From: Endozoicomonas sp. SESOKO1
GTDB taxonomy: Bacteria; Pseudomonadota; Gammaproteobacteria; Pseudomonadales; Endozoicomonadaceae
NCBI RefSeq assembly: GCF_024606265.1
Contig: NZ_JAHHPP010000091.1
Location: 1 to 52,140 of the forward strand
Length of the DNA: 52,140 bases
Reading direction: 5' to 3'
Shown here: positions 17,237 to 26,029 of the stretch, one piece after another
How positions within the stretch are numbered: position 1 is the first letter of the stretch
Layout of the letters: every line of letters begins with the position of its first letter
Position numbers and translations under genes: made by a program
The notes under the pieces: model-generated
Seen by the model: the letters and a program-made list of their open reading frames with translations, nothing else
Databases searched by the model: none
Told to the model about the DNA's origin: nothing

Positions 17237-17539
17237 TCACCCCACCCGACGGTAAAACAGGATGCCTTCCCGTAGTGCTGATACCAGCTGGTCGATATGG
17301 TCAGGCTCAATAATCAGCGGAGGTGAGATGGCCAGAATATCACCGGTCCAGCGCACGAGCACGCCATTTTCATAGGCGTGTATAAACGTTTTGTAGCCTC
17401 GCTCTCCGGGCTTGCCCTGTTCCGGTGCAAGCTCAATAGCTGCAACCAGTCCGGTGAAGTCAGTGTTATCAGAGGCGTACATCATTTCAAACAGAGTGCA
17501 CAATATTTCAAACATTCTATATTGAATCAAGCACTGCAT
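17237..17539 (-). pseudogene. C-terminal fragment of a class III omega-aminotransferase
   Basis: The last 70 codons match the end of omega-amino acid/GABA-type aminotransferases: GLVAAIEL, NGVLVRWTGD, ISPPLIIEPDHIDQLVSALREG. The preceding 28 or so residues do not match, and the PLP-binding lysine domain is absent. So about 350 N-terminal residues have been lost, with the break near 17455. The stump points away from puuC, whose leader begins just beyond it. The ancestral gene may have been the GABA transaminase completing the pathway; that is inference. Confidence 0.7.
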
Positions 17540-17567
17540 TTCGTTAATGTGCGATTATTTACCGCAT

Positions 17568-17593
17568 GCCCTCAAACAATGCCCTCAAACAAT
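17568..17593. repeat. 13-bp perfect tandem duplication in the puuC leader
   Basis: Two adjacent copies of GCCCTCAAACAAT, ending 17 bp before the puuC ATG. It looks like a recent slippage event, and the Shine-Dalgarno lies just outside it. Confidence 0.8.
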
Positions 17594-17609
17594 AACAACA
17601 GGAGCCGTT

Positions 17610-19106
17610 ATGGCGACCAGAACGCGCGCGCAATGGCAGGCGATGGCCGATGGGCTTGAGATCCGCAATCAGGCCTGGATCAACGGTGAGTACACCGATG
17701 CAGTCAGTGGCGACACCTTTGGTTGCATCTCACCTGTGGATGGGAAACTTCTGACCTGTGTCGCCAGCTGTGATGAAGCCGATGTAAATCGTGCGGTTTC
17801 TTTGGCCCGTTCAACATTTGACTCTGGCGTGTGGTCCCGCAAATCTCCGGTTGGCCGCAAAAAAGTCCTTCATGCCTTTGCCAGCAAAATTGACGAGCAC
17901 CTGGACGAGTTGGCCCTGCTGGAATCTATTGATATGGGTAAGCCCATCAACGATGCGCTTGGCGATGATATTCCCGGCAGCGCCAACTGTATTCGCTGGT
18001 GTGCCGAGGCCATCGATAAAATATACGACGAAGTGGCACCAGTTGGTGAGGATAGCCTGGCCCTGGTTACCAGGGAGGCGGTCGGAGTCGTTGCGGCCAT
18101 TGTTCCCTGGAACTTCCCGTTAAGCATGGCCTGCTGGAAACTGGGGCCCGCACTGGCAACCGGTAACAGTGTGATTCTCAAGCCTTCAGAAAAGTCACCA
18201 CTGACGGCGATCAGAGTTGCCCAGCTGGCCGAAGAGGCCGGTCTGCCCAAAGGCATTTTACAGGTGCTGCCCGGTTTTGGCCACACTGCAGGAAGAGCGC
18301 TGGCACTGCATCCTGATGTGGATTGTCTTGCGTTTACCGGTTCTACCAAAGTTGCCCGGCAACTGATGATCTATGCCGGTGAGTCGAATATGAAGCGGGT
18401 ATGGCTGGAGGCTGGTGGTAAAAGCCCGCATATTATTTTTGCTGATGCACCCGATCTTGAAAAAGCGGCCAGCTATGCCGCCATGGCCATTGGCTATAAC
18501 CAGGGCGAAGTGTGTACTGCCGGGTCGCGACTGCTGGTTGAAGCCTCAATACACGACGAATTTATATCATTGCTGGGAAAACACATGGCAACCTGGCGAC
18601 CCGGGCACCCCCTGGACCCTGAAACCACCTCAGGTGCCATCGTCGATGATACCCAGACTGATAATGTGCTCCGCTATATCGAGACCGGAAAGCAGGAAGG
18701 CGCAAAGCTGGTGATGGGGGGACGCCGGATTATGGAGGAAACGGGGGGGTACTATATCGAACCCACGGTTTTCGACCAGGTTGATAATCAGATGACCATT
18801 GCCCGGGAAGAAATCTTTGGTCCGGTGCTGTCCGTTATTTCCTTTAAAGATGAGGAAGAGGCAATCCGCATCGCCAATGATACTGACTATGGCCTGGCAG
18901 CAGCGCTATGGACCGGTAACCTTGGCAAGGCGCACCGGGTATCCAGGCGACTCAGGGCCGGTTCAGTGTTTATCAATAACTATCATGGTGGCGACATGAC
19001 GGTGCCTTTTGGTGGATTCAAGCAGTCCGGTAATGGCCGGGATAAGTCGCTCCATGCCTTTGATAAATACACGGAGCTGAAATCCACCTGGATTTCACTG
19101 CTTTGA
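17610..19106 (+). CDS. puuC: Gamma-glutamyl-gamma-aminobutyraldehyde dehydrogenase PuuC
   Basis: A 498-residue NAD(P)-dependent aldehyde dehydrogenase that oxidises the PuuB product (or 4-aminobutyraldehyde from SpuC). Motifs: VPWNFPL, the FTGSTKVAR nucleotide loop, catalytic Glu in LEAGGKSP, catalytic Cys in NQGEVCTAGSR, and the EEIFGPVLS segment. AGGAG 5 nt before the ATG fixes the start at 17610, although codons run open back to 17547. Its 3' end overlaps the kinase gene tail-to-tail by 12 bp. Confidence 0.95.
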   Translation: MATRTRAQWQAMADGLEIRNQAWINGEYTDAVSGDTFGCISPVDGKLLTCVASCDEADVNRAVSLARSTFDSGVWSRKSPVGRKKVLHAFASKIDEHLDELALLESIDMGKPINDALGDDIPGSANCIRWCAEAIDKIYDEVAPVGEDSLALVTREAVGVVAAIVPWNFPLSMACWKLGPALATGNSVILKPSEKSPLTAIRVAQLAEEAGLPKGILQVLPGFGHTAGRALALHPDVDCLAFTGSTKVARQLMIYAGESNMKRVWLEAGGKSPHIIFADAPDLEKAASYAAMAIGYNQGEVCTAGSRLLVEASIHDEFISLLGKHMATWRPGHPLDPETTSGAIVDDTQTDNVLRYIETGKQEGAKLVMGGRRIMEETGGYYIEPTVFDQVDNQMTIAREEIFGPVLSVISFKDEEEAIRIANDTDYGLAAALWTGNLGKAHRVSRRLRAGSVFINNYHGGDMTVPFGGFKQSGNGRDKSLHAFDKYTELKSTWISLL

Positions 19107-20273
19107 AACCTGCAACCTGTCCAACGCTTCTTTTGCTGCTTTCACTGTCATTCGCTGTTTCGGTTTTTGAAACAGCGAAAGTATGATGTTCAACAATTCA
19201 GGACTGATAGATCTGTCTTTTGACAGCATGTATAACCTTTTCTCTGCCTCATTTTTTTGGCTGAACCTGTTAATTTCCTTCAAAACTGAAAACTCATCAT
19301 CTGAGTCGTATAATCGGCCGCCTGTGTATAAGACAAAGAGAAGAACGCCGAGTGACCAGGCGTCTGCGGTGTGATCATGTTTTTTATCAAAGATGATTTC
19401 GGGGGCAGTATAATCAGGAGTGCCACAGCTGGTTCTGGTATAATCGCCCTGTTTCAGTTGTTTGGTGAACCCCATATCGGTGAGTTTTACCGTGCTTTCC
19501 TCGCCGGGGGCTTCCGGGGGGGCGTATAGTATATTCTCAGGCTTGATGTCCCGATGAACCATATCTTGTTCATGAATACACATTAATGCGTCACAGATTT
19601 TTCTGCCAACATCAACAGCAAGTTGGAAACCTGGTTGGGCTTTTTCATCCGAAATGCTGTCACATAGATCAGAGGCATCAACATATTCGAGAACACAGGC
19701 CAGGATCTTGTAGCAAGACAGTGAAAAATCAGGAACGCTCTGTTTAATCAAACGATATTCGTTGTTAGCTTCGTGCTGTATCAAAATAGCCAGCGTTTCC
19801 ACAATATTGGGGTGATTGGGCAAATTCAGCCCCAACACTTCTCCCTTTTTTTCTCGAAGGTGTTTCCGTTCCATATTGATTATCTCATCCTTTAACAACT
19901 TCACTGCGACGGTTTGCTGTCCATCCGATAATTTTTTTACCCGGGCACACTCACCTTCGTTGATTTTTGTACTTTCCACCGGTTCAGCCATTGGCAAGAG
20001 TTGTACTATCGCCTTTTCGGTTGTACTCAGTGAAGGGGAGTGGCAACTGGCTCTTTTATTGATAGGTGTCCTTTCAGGTGCCGTAAGGTCCACTGATCTA
20101 CCGGCGATGGCTACTCCACTATTTCCACTATCACCACTATCTCCACTTCCCGGTTTAACCGAATAATGATGATATGTCGCAGGACTGATTGTTGCTCCAC
20201 CGATATCCGGTAGCGTATTGGTGCCCAATGGTGAAGGTTGCAGGCCTGATTCCAGTCTGATGGGAGTTGACAT
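19095..20273 (-). CDS. Eukaryote-like Ser/Thr protein kinase
   Basis: 392 residues. The N-terminal 100 residues are low-complexity Ser/Thr/Pro/Gly (with a GDSGDSGNSG tract) and lack a signal peptide. The kinase domain (about 100-385) has a degenerate Gly loop, VAVK (Lys125), the catalytic loop HRDIKPEN (Asp242, Asn247), DMG in place of DFG (266-268), an activation segment with CGTPDYTAPE, and DAWSLGVLLF. All catalytic residues are present, so activity is likely. There is no transmembrane or PASTA region as in typical bacterial kinases. It interrupts puuC-puuB on the opposite strand. A secreted effector acting on host proteins is inferred from the N-terminus; a cytoplasmic kinase is the alternative. 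Confidence 0.88.
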   Translation of the reverse strand: MSTPIRLESGLQPSPLGTNTLPDIGGATISPATYHHYSVKPGSGDSGDSGNSGVAIAGRSVDLTAPERTPINKRASCHSPSLSTTEKAIVQLLPMAEPVESTKINEGECARVKKLSDGQQTVAVKLLKDEIINMERKHLREKKGEVLGLNLPNHPNIVETLAILIQHEANNEYRLIKQSVPDFSLSCYKILACVLEYVDASDLCDSISDEKAQPGFQLAVDVGRKICDALMCIHEQDMVHRDIKPENILYAPPEAPGEESTVKLTDMGFTKQLKQGDYTRTSCGTPDYTAPEIIFDKKHDHTADAWSLGVLLFVLYTGGRLYDSDDEFSVLKEINRFSQKNEAEKRLYMLSKDRSISPELLNIILSLFQKPKQRMTVKAAKEALDRLQVSKQ

Positions 20274-20420
20274 AAAAAAAGCTCGTCATTGGTTCACGTT
20301 AGTACTCATTTGACCCTGGTACAGCCTGAAAATTCCCTTGATATATCCGGGATCCTGGGGAATAGTTCACGGGGAAGCCCCTTCTTGAAAAAGTGGCAAT
20401 ATAAAAACAGGCAATGACCC

Positions 20421-21719
20421 ATGAAACCCAAAGCACCTGTCCACACCGACGCACATGCGGACTCATACTATGCCGCTTCACGGAATGTTGAAACCGAATA
20501 CCCGGTACTGGAAGGCAGCCTGTCCGTTGATGTCTGTGTGGTGGGCGGCGGTTTCTCTGGCGTTGCCACCGCCCTGGAGCTGGCTGAGCGTGGCTTTCGC
20601 GTAGCGGTTCTGGAGGCCCGGAAAATCGGTTGGGGGGCAACGGGGCGAAATGGTGGTCAGCTGATTCGGGGGATTGGAGAAGAGCCGGAGCAGTTTCGCC
20701 ACCAGATCGGAACTGACGGGGTTGAGGCCATCCACCGGATGGGGTTCGAGGCTGTTGAGCTGGTGCGCGAGCGGATTCGGAAATACGGCATTCTGTGTGA
20801 CTTGAAAATGGGCTATGTGGATGCGGCCATCAAGCCAAAACAGATGGCCGGTATTACGGAAGATTATGAGTCTCTGAAAACACGTCATTATCCCCATGAG
20901 CTTCGGCTGTTATCAAAAGATGATATCAAACAATATGTCAACACTGACCGGTATATTGGCGGAATGCTGGACTTGGGCAGTGGTCATCTGCATCCGCTGA
21001 ATCTCTGTCTGGGTGAGGCACGTGTAGCCGAGGGTTTGGGGGTGCAGTTTTTCGAACATTCGCCGGTGGTGAAAATCCATAAGGGTAACCTGCCCGGGGT
21101 TGAAACCGCTAAAGGCTCGGTAACCTGCCAGTTACTGGTATTGGCAGGGAATGCCTACCTGGGAAACCTGGAACCAGAGATTGGCAGGAAAGTGTTACCC
21201 GCAGGCAGTTATATCATAGCCACGGAAAAACTGGAGGAAAGGGTCTGGCAAAACCTGATACCACAAGACACGGCGATCTGTGATGTCAGCCTTGCGCTGG
21301 ATTACTTCCGGCTTTCTGCAGATAAACGACTGTTGTTTGGTGGTATGTGCAATTACTCCGGGCGCGATCCAAAAGATATTGTCGCATCGCTCCGTCCGAA
21401 GATGTTGCAGGTCTTTCCTCAGCTGGAAAGCACCGCTATCGACTATCAGTGGGGAGGCATGATCGGGATCGGTGCCAACCGAATGCCCCAGATTGGTCGA
21501 CTGGGGTCAAACATTTACTTTGCCCAGGCTTATTCCGGTCACGGGGTTAATGCCACCCATATGGCAGGGAGGGTGCTGGCTGAGGCTATTTCCGGTCAGG
21601 CAGAACGGTTTGATGTGTTTGCCAATATTCGCCATATGACCTTTCCTGGTGGGCGTTATTTCCGTTCGCCGCTACTGGCTCTTGGAATGCTGTGGTATCG
21701 GCTGAAAGAGGTTGTCTAG
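20421..21719 (+). CDS. puuB: Gamma-glutamylputrescine oxidoreductase PuuB
   Basis: A 432-residue FAD-dependent amine oxidase of the DAO family; oxidises gamma-glutamylputrescine to the aldehyde used by PuuC. The FAD dinucleotide motif is VDVCVVGGGFSGVATALE (about 35-52), followed by GWGATGRNGGQ and a C-terminal GHGVNATHMAG. It sits 147 bp from the divergent kinase and 63 bp from the convergent cutA. In relatives puuB and puuC are neighbours on one strand, so the kinase probably inserted between them. Confidence 0.93.
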   Translation: MKPKAPVHTDAHADSYYAASRNVETEYPVLEGSLSVDVCVVGGGFSGVATALELAERGFRVAVLEARKIGWGATGRNGGQLIRGIGEEPEQFRHQIGTDGVEAIHRMGFEAVELVRERIRKYGILCDLKMGYVDAAIKPKQMAGITEDYESLKTRHYPHELRLLSKDDIKQYVNTDRYIGGMLDLGSGHLHPLNLCLGEARVAEGLGVQFFEHSPVVKIHKGNLPGVETAKGSVTCQLLVLAGNAYLGNLEPEIGRKVLPAGSYIIATEKLEERVWQNLIPQDTAICDVSLALDYFRLSADKRLLFGGMCNYSGRDPKDIVASLRPKMLQVFPQLESTAIDYQWGGMIGIGANRMPQIGRLGSNIYFAQAYSGHGVNATHMAGRVLAEAISGQAERFDVFANIRHMTFPGGRYFRSPLLALGMLWYRLKEVV

Positions 21720-21782
21720 AACCTATAAAAACATTGCCCACTAAGTGAAATTTTCAAAAACCTTGATGCTATCCGACCATCT

Positions 21783-22211
21783 TTACTGGCCATTGACAGT
21801 CGTTTCGTCCCTTAGCCATTCAAGGTACTCAGTCAGGCCGTTTTCTATGGGTATCTGAATAACCTGCGGCATATCATAGCTGTGTTCAGCTTTCAGGTAT
21901 TGCTCCAGTGCCTGATAATGCTCATCAGTGGTTTTAATTCGAAGCAGTACTTCCGGGTCTGATTGGACTTCACCGTCCCATCGGTAATAGCTGTGAATTG
22001 GACTGCTCTGAACGCAGGCTGCCAGACGCTTTTCGATGATGGCCCTGGCATGGGTGTCGGCTTCCTGTTGATTGGGGCAGGTGGTCAGCACCATGCAGAA
22101 CCCGGTGGATGGTTTTATGGGCATTTGGCAACCGGTTAACAACATTGCTAATAGCGGAAGGAAAACAGTGTAAGTAACGAGCTTACCAGCCTGGTAATCT
22201 ATCAGGTTCAT
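21783..22211 (-). CDS. cutA: CutA-like divalent-ion tolerance protein with lipoprotein signal
   Basis: The C-terminal 108 residues are a standard CutA1 domain (RLAACV, SYYRWDGE, EVLLRIKTT, then Y..PQVIQIPI and the YLEWL end), a trimeric protein linked to copper/divalent-metal tolerance. Ahead of it, instead of the usual cytoplasmic start, is a lipoprotein signal ending LLTGC with Gln at +2, which would anchor it in the outer membrane facing the periplasm. The ATG at 22211 opens the signal; the frame is open to 22262. It follows arsM by about 24 bp on the same strand. Trp/Tyr and His residues of the domain are kept. Confidence 0.85.
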   Translation of the reverse strand: MNLIDYQAGKLVTYTVFLPLLAMLLTGCQMPIKPSTGFCMVLTTCPNQQEADTHARAIIEKRLAACVQSSPIHSYYRWDGEVQSDPEVLLRIKTTDEHYQALEQYLKAEHSYDMPQVIQIPIENGLTEYLEWLRDETTVNGQ

Positions 22212-22234
22212 GGAGCAGTGGGTAGGGCTTGCCC

Positions 22235-23296
22235 TTAACAGCAACCACCAGTCGTCGTGCAATCAGGCCCGTTATCAGTGGCTGTCGGCAGACAGTTAAA
22301 AGGGCCATAATGGGTTTTTCGATCGCCATGCACGGTAAAGTGTCTGCCATAGCGGGTATCCTGCACCATGGCTGCGGTATTGCCACAGACCAGCATCGGT
22401 TTGCCATTGATAAACCGGTGATGGTCGTCCAGTTGGAAAAAGTGAGGGAATTCCGCTACGGTACCGTTGTAAATGGCCACCTGCCCATAGTCTTCACAGA
22501 TATCTTCAAGGTTATCCAGCTTGAACAACCGGACAGTCAGGGATTGAAAATCGATATTGCCAATTTTCTCCTCGATTTGCTGGTTGGCAATGGTGATCGG
22601 GCTGGCAGAAAGCAACCGGTAGTCCGGGTAACCCAGCCCGGTTAACAGACGACGAAAGTCTTCAATATAAAGAGCACCACTAAGGCATTCCCCCATTAGC
22701 ACCGGGTCGTCTTTTAACGGGGCCGGTATTCGCTGACCGGCAAATACGTCACTGAAAAGCAGTTCACCACCGGGTTTCAGTACCCGGAAAATCTCCCTGA
22801 ATACCTCTTCCTTATGGGGCGAAAGGTTTATCACGCAGTTGGAAATCACCACATCCATGGAATTGTCTTCTATCCCCGGGGTTTGCAGATCTTCAATATA
22901 ACCCTGCCTGAAGTCGATATTCGGTTGGTGAAAGCCAAACTTCTCCATCATCGAGGGAATATGCCCGGTGGCCACCATCAATTGTTCATCGGTCATATCA
23001 ATACCGATAACCTGGCCCTGTTCCCCTACCAGGCTGGCAAGAATATAACTGTCCCTGCCGGTACCGCAGCCAAGATCCAGCACCCGGCATCCTTCTAGGG
23101 CCGATGGAATCGGCGATCCGCAGCCATAAAACCGGTCGGTAATGGCCGGGTCGATCTGGTTCAGGATCGCGCGGACGTGGGTTGGCATCGAAAAGGGATC
23201 GGAACAGCAGGCGTTGGTTTTAAGATCCTTTGTTCCGCCAAGAATATGGCCATAGTACTCTTTAAGGGTCTGATGATTAGTGGACTGACTATTCAT
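22235..23296 (-). CDS. arsM: Arsenite S-adenosylmethionine methyltransferase ArsM
   Basis: 353 residues from the ATG at 23296, preferred because AAGGTG lies 6 nt upstream (a GTG at 23305 is alternative). It methylates As(III) stepwise, giving volatile or effluxable methylarsenicals. Visible: SAM motif I VLDLGCGTGRD, then GIDMTDEQL, the arsenic-binding cysteine region NACCSD near residue 30, ISNCVINLSP, and LMGECLSGA. The tail has extra cysteines (DCTTTGGCC), which could bind metalloid. It is the middle gene of a minus-strand unit aquaglyceroporin-arsM-cutA, overlapping the upstream gene by 8 bp. Confidence 0.92.
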   Translation of the reverse strand: MNSQSTNHQTLKEYYGHILGGTKDLKTNACCSDPFSMPTHVRAILNQIDPAITDRFYGCGSPIPSALEGCRVLDLGCGTGRDSYILASLVGEQGQVIGIDMTDEQLMVATGHIPSMMEKFGFHQPNIDFRQGYIEDLQTPGIEDNSMDVVISNCVINLSPHKEEVFREIFRVLKPGGELLFSDVFAGQRIPAPLKDDPVLMGECLSGALYIEDFRRLLTGLGYPDYRLLSASPITIANQQIEEKIGNIDFQSLTVRLFKLDNLEDICEDYGQVAIYNGTVAEFPHFFQLDDHHRFINGKPMLVCGNTAAMVQDTRYGRHFTVHGDRKTHYGPFNCLPTATDNGPDCTTTGGCC

Positions 23297-24185
23297 TGTT
23301 ATCACCTTGTTTACTGTACACGATAGGGGCGTTATTTGTCCGGGACTGTGTTATGTCACTTTTGCCATGTTCCTCGACTGCCGTGTTCTTCATCAGCGGC
23401 TCAACAATGCCCATGAAACACAAAGCGGCCATGACTCCCCCGGTAATCGGACCCACGACATATACCGTCAAAAACCCATAATGCTGATCGGGAAACGCGG
23501 CGCTAGCCCAGCCAAACAGTGAGGCCAGCAGTCGGGGTGATAAATCCCTGGCCGGGTTGAGTCCTGCCTGGGTCAGTGGCGCAATAATTGAGATAATGGC
23601 GGCTACGGTTAAACCGATAAACAGAGGAGCCAGGGCCTGGTCAGGTCGACCAGTGTTGCAGCTTTCGGTCAGGACGAGAATCATAAAAACCAGGGCAAAG
23701 GTACCGGTACATTCAGCAAAAAAGGCATTGACTGTGGAAACGGAGGCGACCTGTCCGGCCATCGGGTTGGGGTAATACTCACCAAACATCATGGCACTGA
23801 CTATGGATGACTCACTGCCACGGACAATGTCATGGGTTAATTCATACTGCAGGATTGAGCCGGAGAAGAGCAGGTAAAGCACAGCGGCTGCCACAAAGGC
23901 ACCGGCAAACTGGGCAACCAGATAGCAGGGCAGCAGTGTCATGGACATCCGTCGACTGACCACCATGGCAATGCTCACTGCCGGATTAAGGTGGGCACAG
24001 GAAAGACGTCGGGTAGCGTAAATCGCCAGTGTGACTGCCAGCCCCCAGACCATGGCCACCTGAAAGAGTCCGGCATGGGCAGAAAATAACACCGTCACGG
24101 CCACTGAACCGCAGCCAAATAAAACAAGAATAAAAGTACCTATAAATTCTCCGGCAAAGCCATTCAGATAATTCATTCCGGTCAT
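23289..24185 (-). CDS. MIP-family aquaglyceroporin (AqpS-like)
   Basis: A 298-residue membrane channel with six helices and two NPA half-helices, HLNPAVS (about 68) and GLNPARD (about 210). Asp after NPAR marks the glycerol-conducting subgroup rather than strict water channels. Such channels pass As(OH)3 and methylarsenicals, and the arrangement next to arsM points to metalloid flux (as AqpS in Sinorhizobium). The C-terminal 40 residues are hydrophilic. AGGAG sits very close to the ATG at 24185, so the ATG at 24176 is a possible real start. Confidence 0.88.
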   Translation of the reverse strand: MTGMNYLNGFAGEFIGTFILVLFGCGSVAVTVLFSAHAGLFQVAMVWGLAVTLAIYATRRLSCAHLNPAVSIAMVVSRRMSMTLLPCYLVAQFAGAFVAAAVLYLLFSGSILQYELTHDIVRGSESSIVSAMMFGEYYPNPMAGQVASVSTVNAFFAECTGTFALVFMILVLTESCNTGRPDQALAPLFIGLTVAAIISIIAPLTQAGLNPARDLSPRLLASLFGWASAAFPDQHYGFLTVYVVGPITGGVMAALCFMGIVEPLMKNTAVEEHGKSDITQSRTNNAPIVYSKQGDNNE

Positions 24186-24556
24186 ACTCCTGATGATTCA
24201 TATCTGGCCGTATGTTAAGCGAGCAAATAGATGTAGCATCTCTGAGCCAATCTGCCGGACGCTATCATCGTGATGACAGTAGCACTGAAAGAATCCCGAA
24301 CATTGCTCATAAGTCACGACCGAATGTCCAACATGCTAGTTTACTTATTGCCCACCCGGATGATTGATTTGAAATAAAAGACATAATTAGCTGACGATAT
24401 GAAATCATTCTGACTTCTTGTTCAGTAACTCCCGACAACTGCCGTCAGTAACTGGCGGTAAAACAATTTTGCCCTGTTATCTTGCAGCCTGTATGCTACA
24501 CACCCCCTCCAGTCAGGCCGTCGTTTTACTTGTATGGCCCTTAATGAGACATTTCC
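24186..24556. other. Divergent promoter region between the aquaglyceroporin and the DEAD-box helicase
   Basis: 371 bp without a gene. A small dyad (TCATC-GT-GATGA, about 24266-24277) lies roughly 85 bp upstream of the channel gene and could be an operator. No ArsR-type or cold-shock element is recognised. Confidence 0.3.
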
Positions 24557-25942
24557 ATGACCTTTGCCAACCTCGGGCTTTCTCTTCCGATTCTGCAAGC
24601 CGTTACCGAACAGGGCTATGAGCAGCCTTCTCCTATCCAGGCAGAAGCCATACCGGCGGTTCTGGCTGGGCAGGATGTCATGGCAGCGGCTCAGACCGGC
24701 ACGGGTAAAACCGCCGGTTTTACCTTGCCGATACTGGAGCTGCTCAGTCGTGGCGAGCGGGCAAGGCCCAACCAGGTTCGTGCGCTGGTTCTGACGCCGA
24801 CCCGTGAGCTGGCAGCCCAGGTGGCAGAGAGTGTTGCCACCTACGGTCGGCATTTGCCAGTACGTTCTTCTGTGGTTTTTGGCGGGGTCAAAATCAACCC
24901 GCAAATGATGAATCTGAGACGTGGTGCGGATATCCTTGTGGCCACACCCGGGCGACTTCTGGATCTTTACAACCAGAATGCGGTGAAGTTCAAACACCTG
25001 GAAGTGCTGGTTCTGGATGAAGCAGACCGGATGCTGGATATGGGGTTTATTCACGATATTCGTCGTATTCTGGCGCTGTTGCCCCAGCGAAGACAGAATC
25101 TGATGTTTTCGGCAACGTTTTCCGATGACATACGACAGCTGGCAAAAACCATTGTTCACCATCCGGTAGAGATTGATGTTTCTCCCCGTAATACAACCGC
25201 CAGAACGGTAAGGCAATGTGTGTACCCGGTGGATAAAAGTAAAAAACCGGCACTGCTGACCCGGTTGATTACAGAGAATAACTGGAAACAGGTGCTGGTT
25301 TTTACCCGAACCAAGCACGGTGCCAACCGGTTAACCCGTCATCTGGAAGGTAAAGGGATTCTGGCAGCGGCGATTCATGGCAATAAGAGCCAGGGCGCCC
25401 GAACCAGGGCCCTGGCTGATTTCAAAAGCAACGACATTACGGCCCTGGTGGCAACGGATATCGCTGCCCGGGGGCTGGATATTGACCAGCTGCCTCAGGT
25501 GGTGAACTTCGACCTGCCCAATGTTCCGGAAGATTATGTACATCGTATCGGGCGAACCGGGCGTGCAGGGGCGGATGGCCATGCAGTTTCACTGGTCTGT
25601 GCGGATGAGAGCAAGCAACTCCGGGACATTGAACGGTTGATCAATCAGCAGTTACCCAGGGAGATGATCGGCGGGTTTGAGCCGGTTAATGAGGTTCCGG
25701 TGACTCAGTTGTCCGGTAAGCCACCGAAGCCTAAAAAACCTAAAAAAGCAAAATCGTCTGGCAGGCCCGGGCAGGATAATGCCAGGGGTGGTAAGGCACC
25801 TGAAGGTAAGCAGCAGGCAGGGCCGAGTAAGGAAAGAAGAAGATCCGGGGGAATGGACTCAGGGCGTGTGTTTACTGAAAACCAGCGCAGGCCACGAAGG
25901 CGAAAGGTGAACAACCCACAAAGCACTCCTGTTTCTGTATAA
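24557..25942 (+). CDS. rhlE: DEAD-box RNA helicase, RhlE-like
   Basis: A 461-residue ATP-dependent RNA helicase. Motifs in order: Q motif around [14 protein letters not shown] (45-52), Ia PTRELA, TPGRL, II DEAD (154-157), III SAT (185-187), then [22 protein letters not shown] and [10 protein letters not shown] in the second lobe. The tail after about 380 is Lys/Arg/Pro/Gly-rich and low in complexity, as in RhlE. Roles in ribosome assembly and RNA decay are known for the family. Monocistronic; convergent with the NYN gene. Confidence 0.92.
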   Translation: MTFANLGLSLPILQAVTEQGYEQPSPIQAEAIPAVLAGQDVMAAAQTGTGKTAGFTLPILELLSRGERARPNQVRALVLTPTRELAAQVAESVATYGRHLPVRSSVVFGGVKINPQMMNLRRGADILVATPGRLLDLYNQNAVKFKHLEVLVLDEADRMLDMGFIHDIRRILALLPQRRQNLMFSATFSDDIRQLAKTIVHHPVEIDVSPRNTTARTVRQCVYPVDKSKKPALLTRLITENNWKQVLVFTRTKHGANRLTRHLEGKGILAAAIHGNKSQGARTRALADFKSNDITALVATDIAARGLDIDQLPQVVNFDLPNVPEDYVHRIGRTGRAGADGHAVSLVCADESKQLRDIERLINQQLPREMIGGFEPVNEVPVTQLSGKPPKPKKPKKAKSSGRPGQDNARGGKAPEGKQQAGPSKERRRSGGMDSGRVFTENQRRPRRRKVNNPQSTPVSV

Positions 25943-26029
25943 ATCAATCAGGGGTTATTCGACGTTTCAATCCCTGGTTTGGAAGCCATCAGGTTTAGCC
26001 TGTGGCTTCTGTACTCTCTTAATCAAGTC

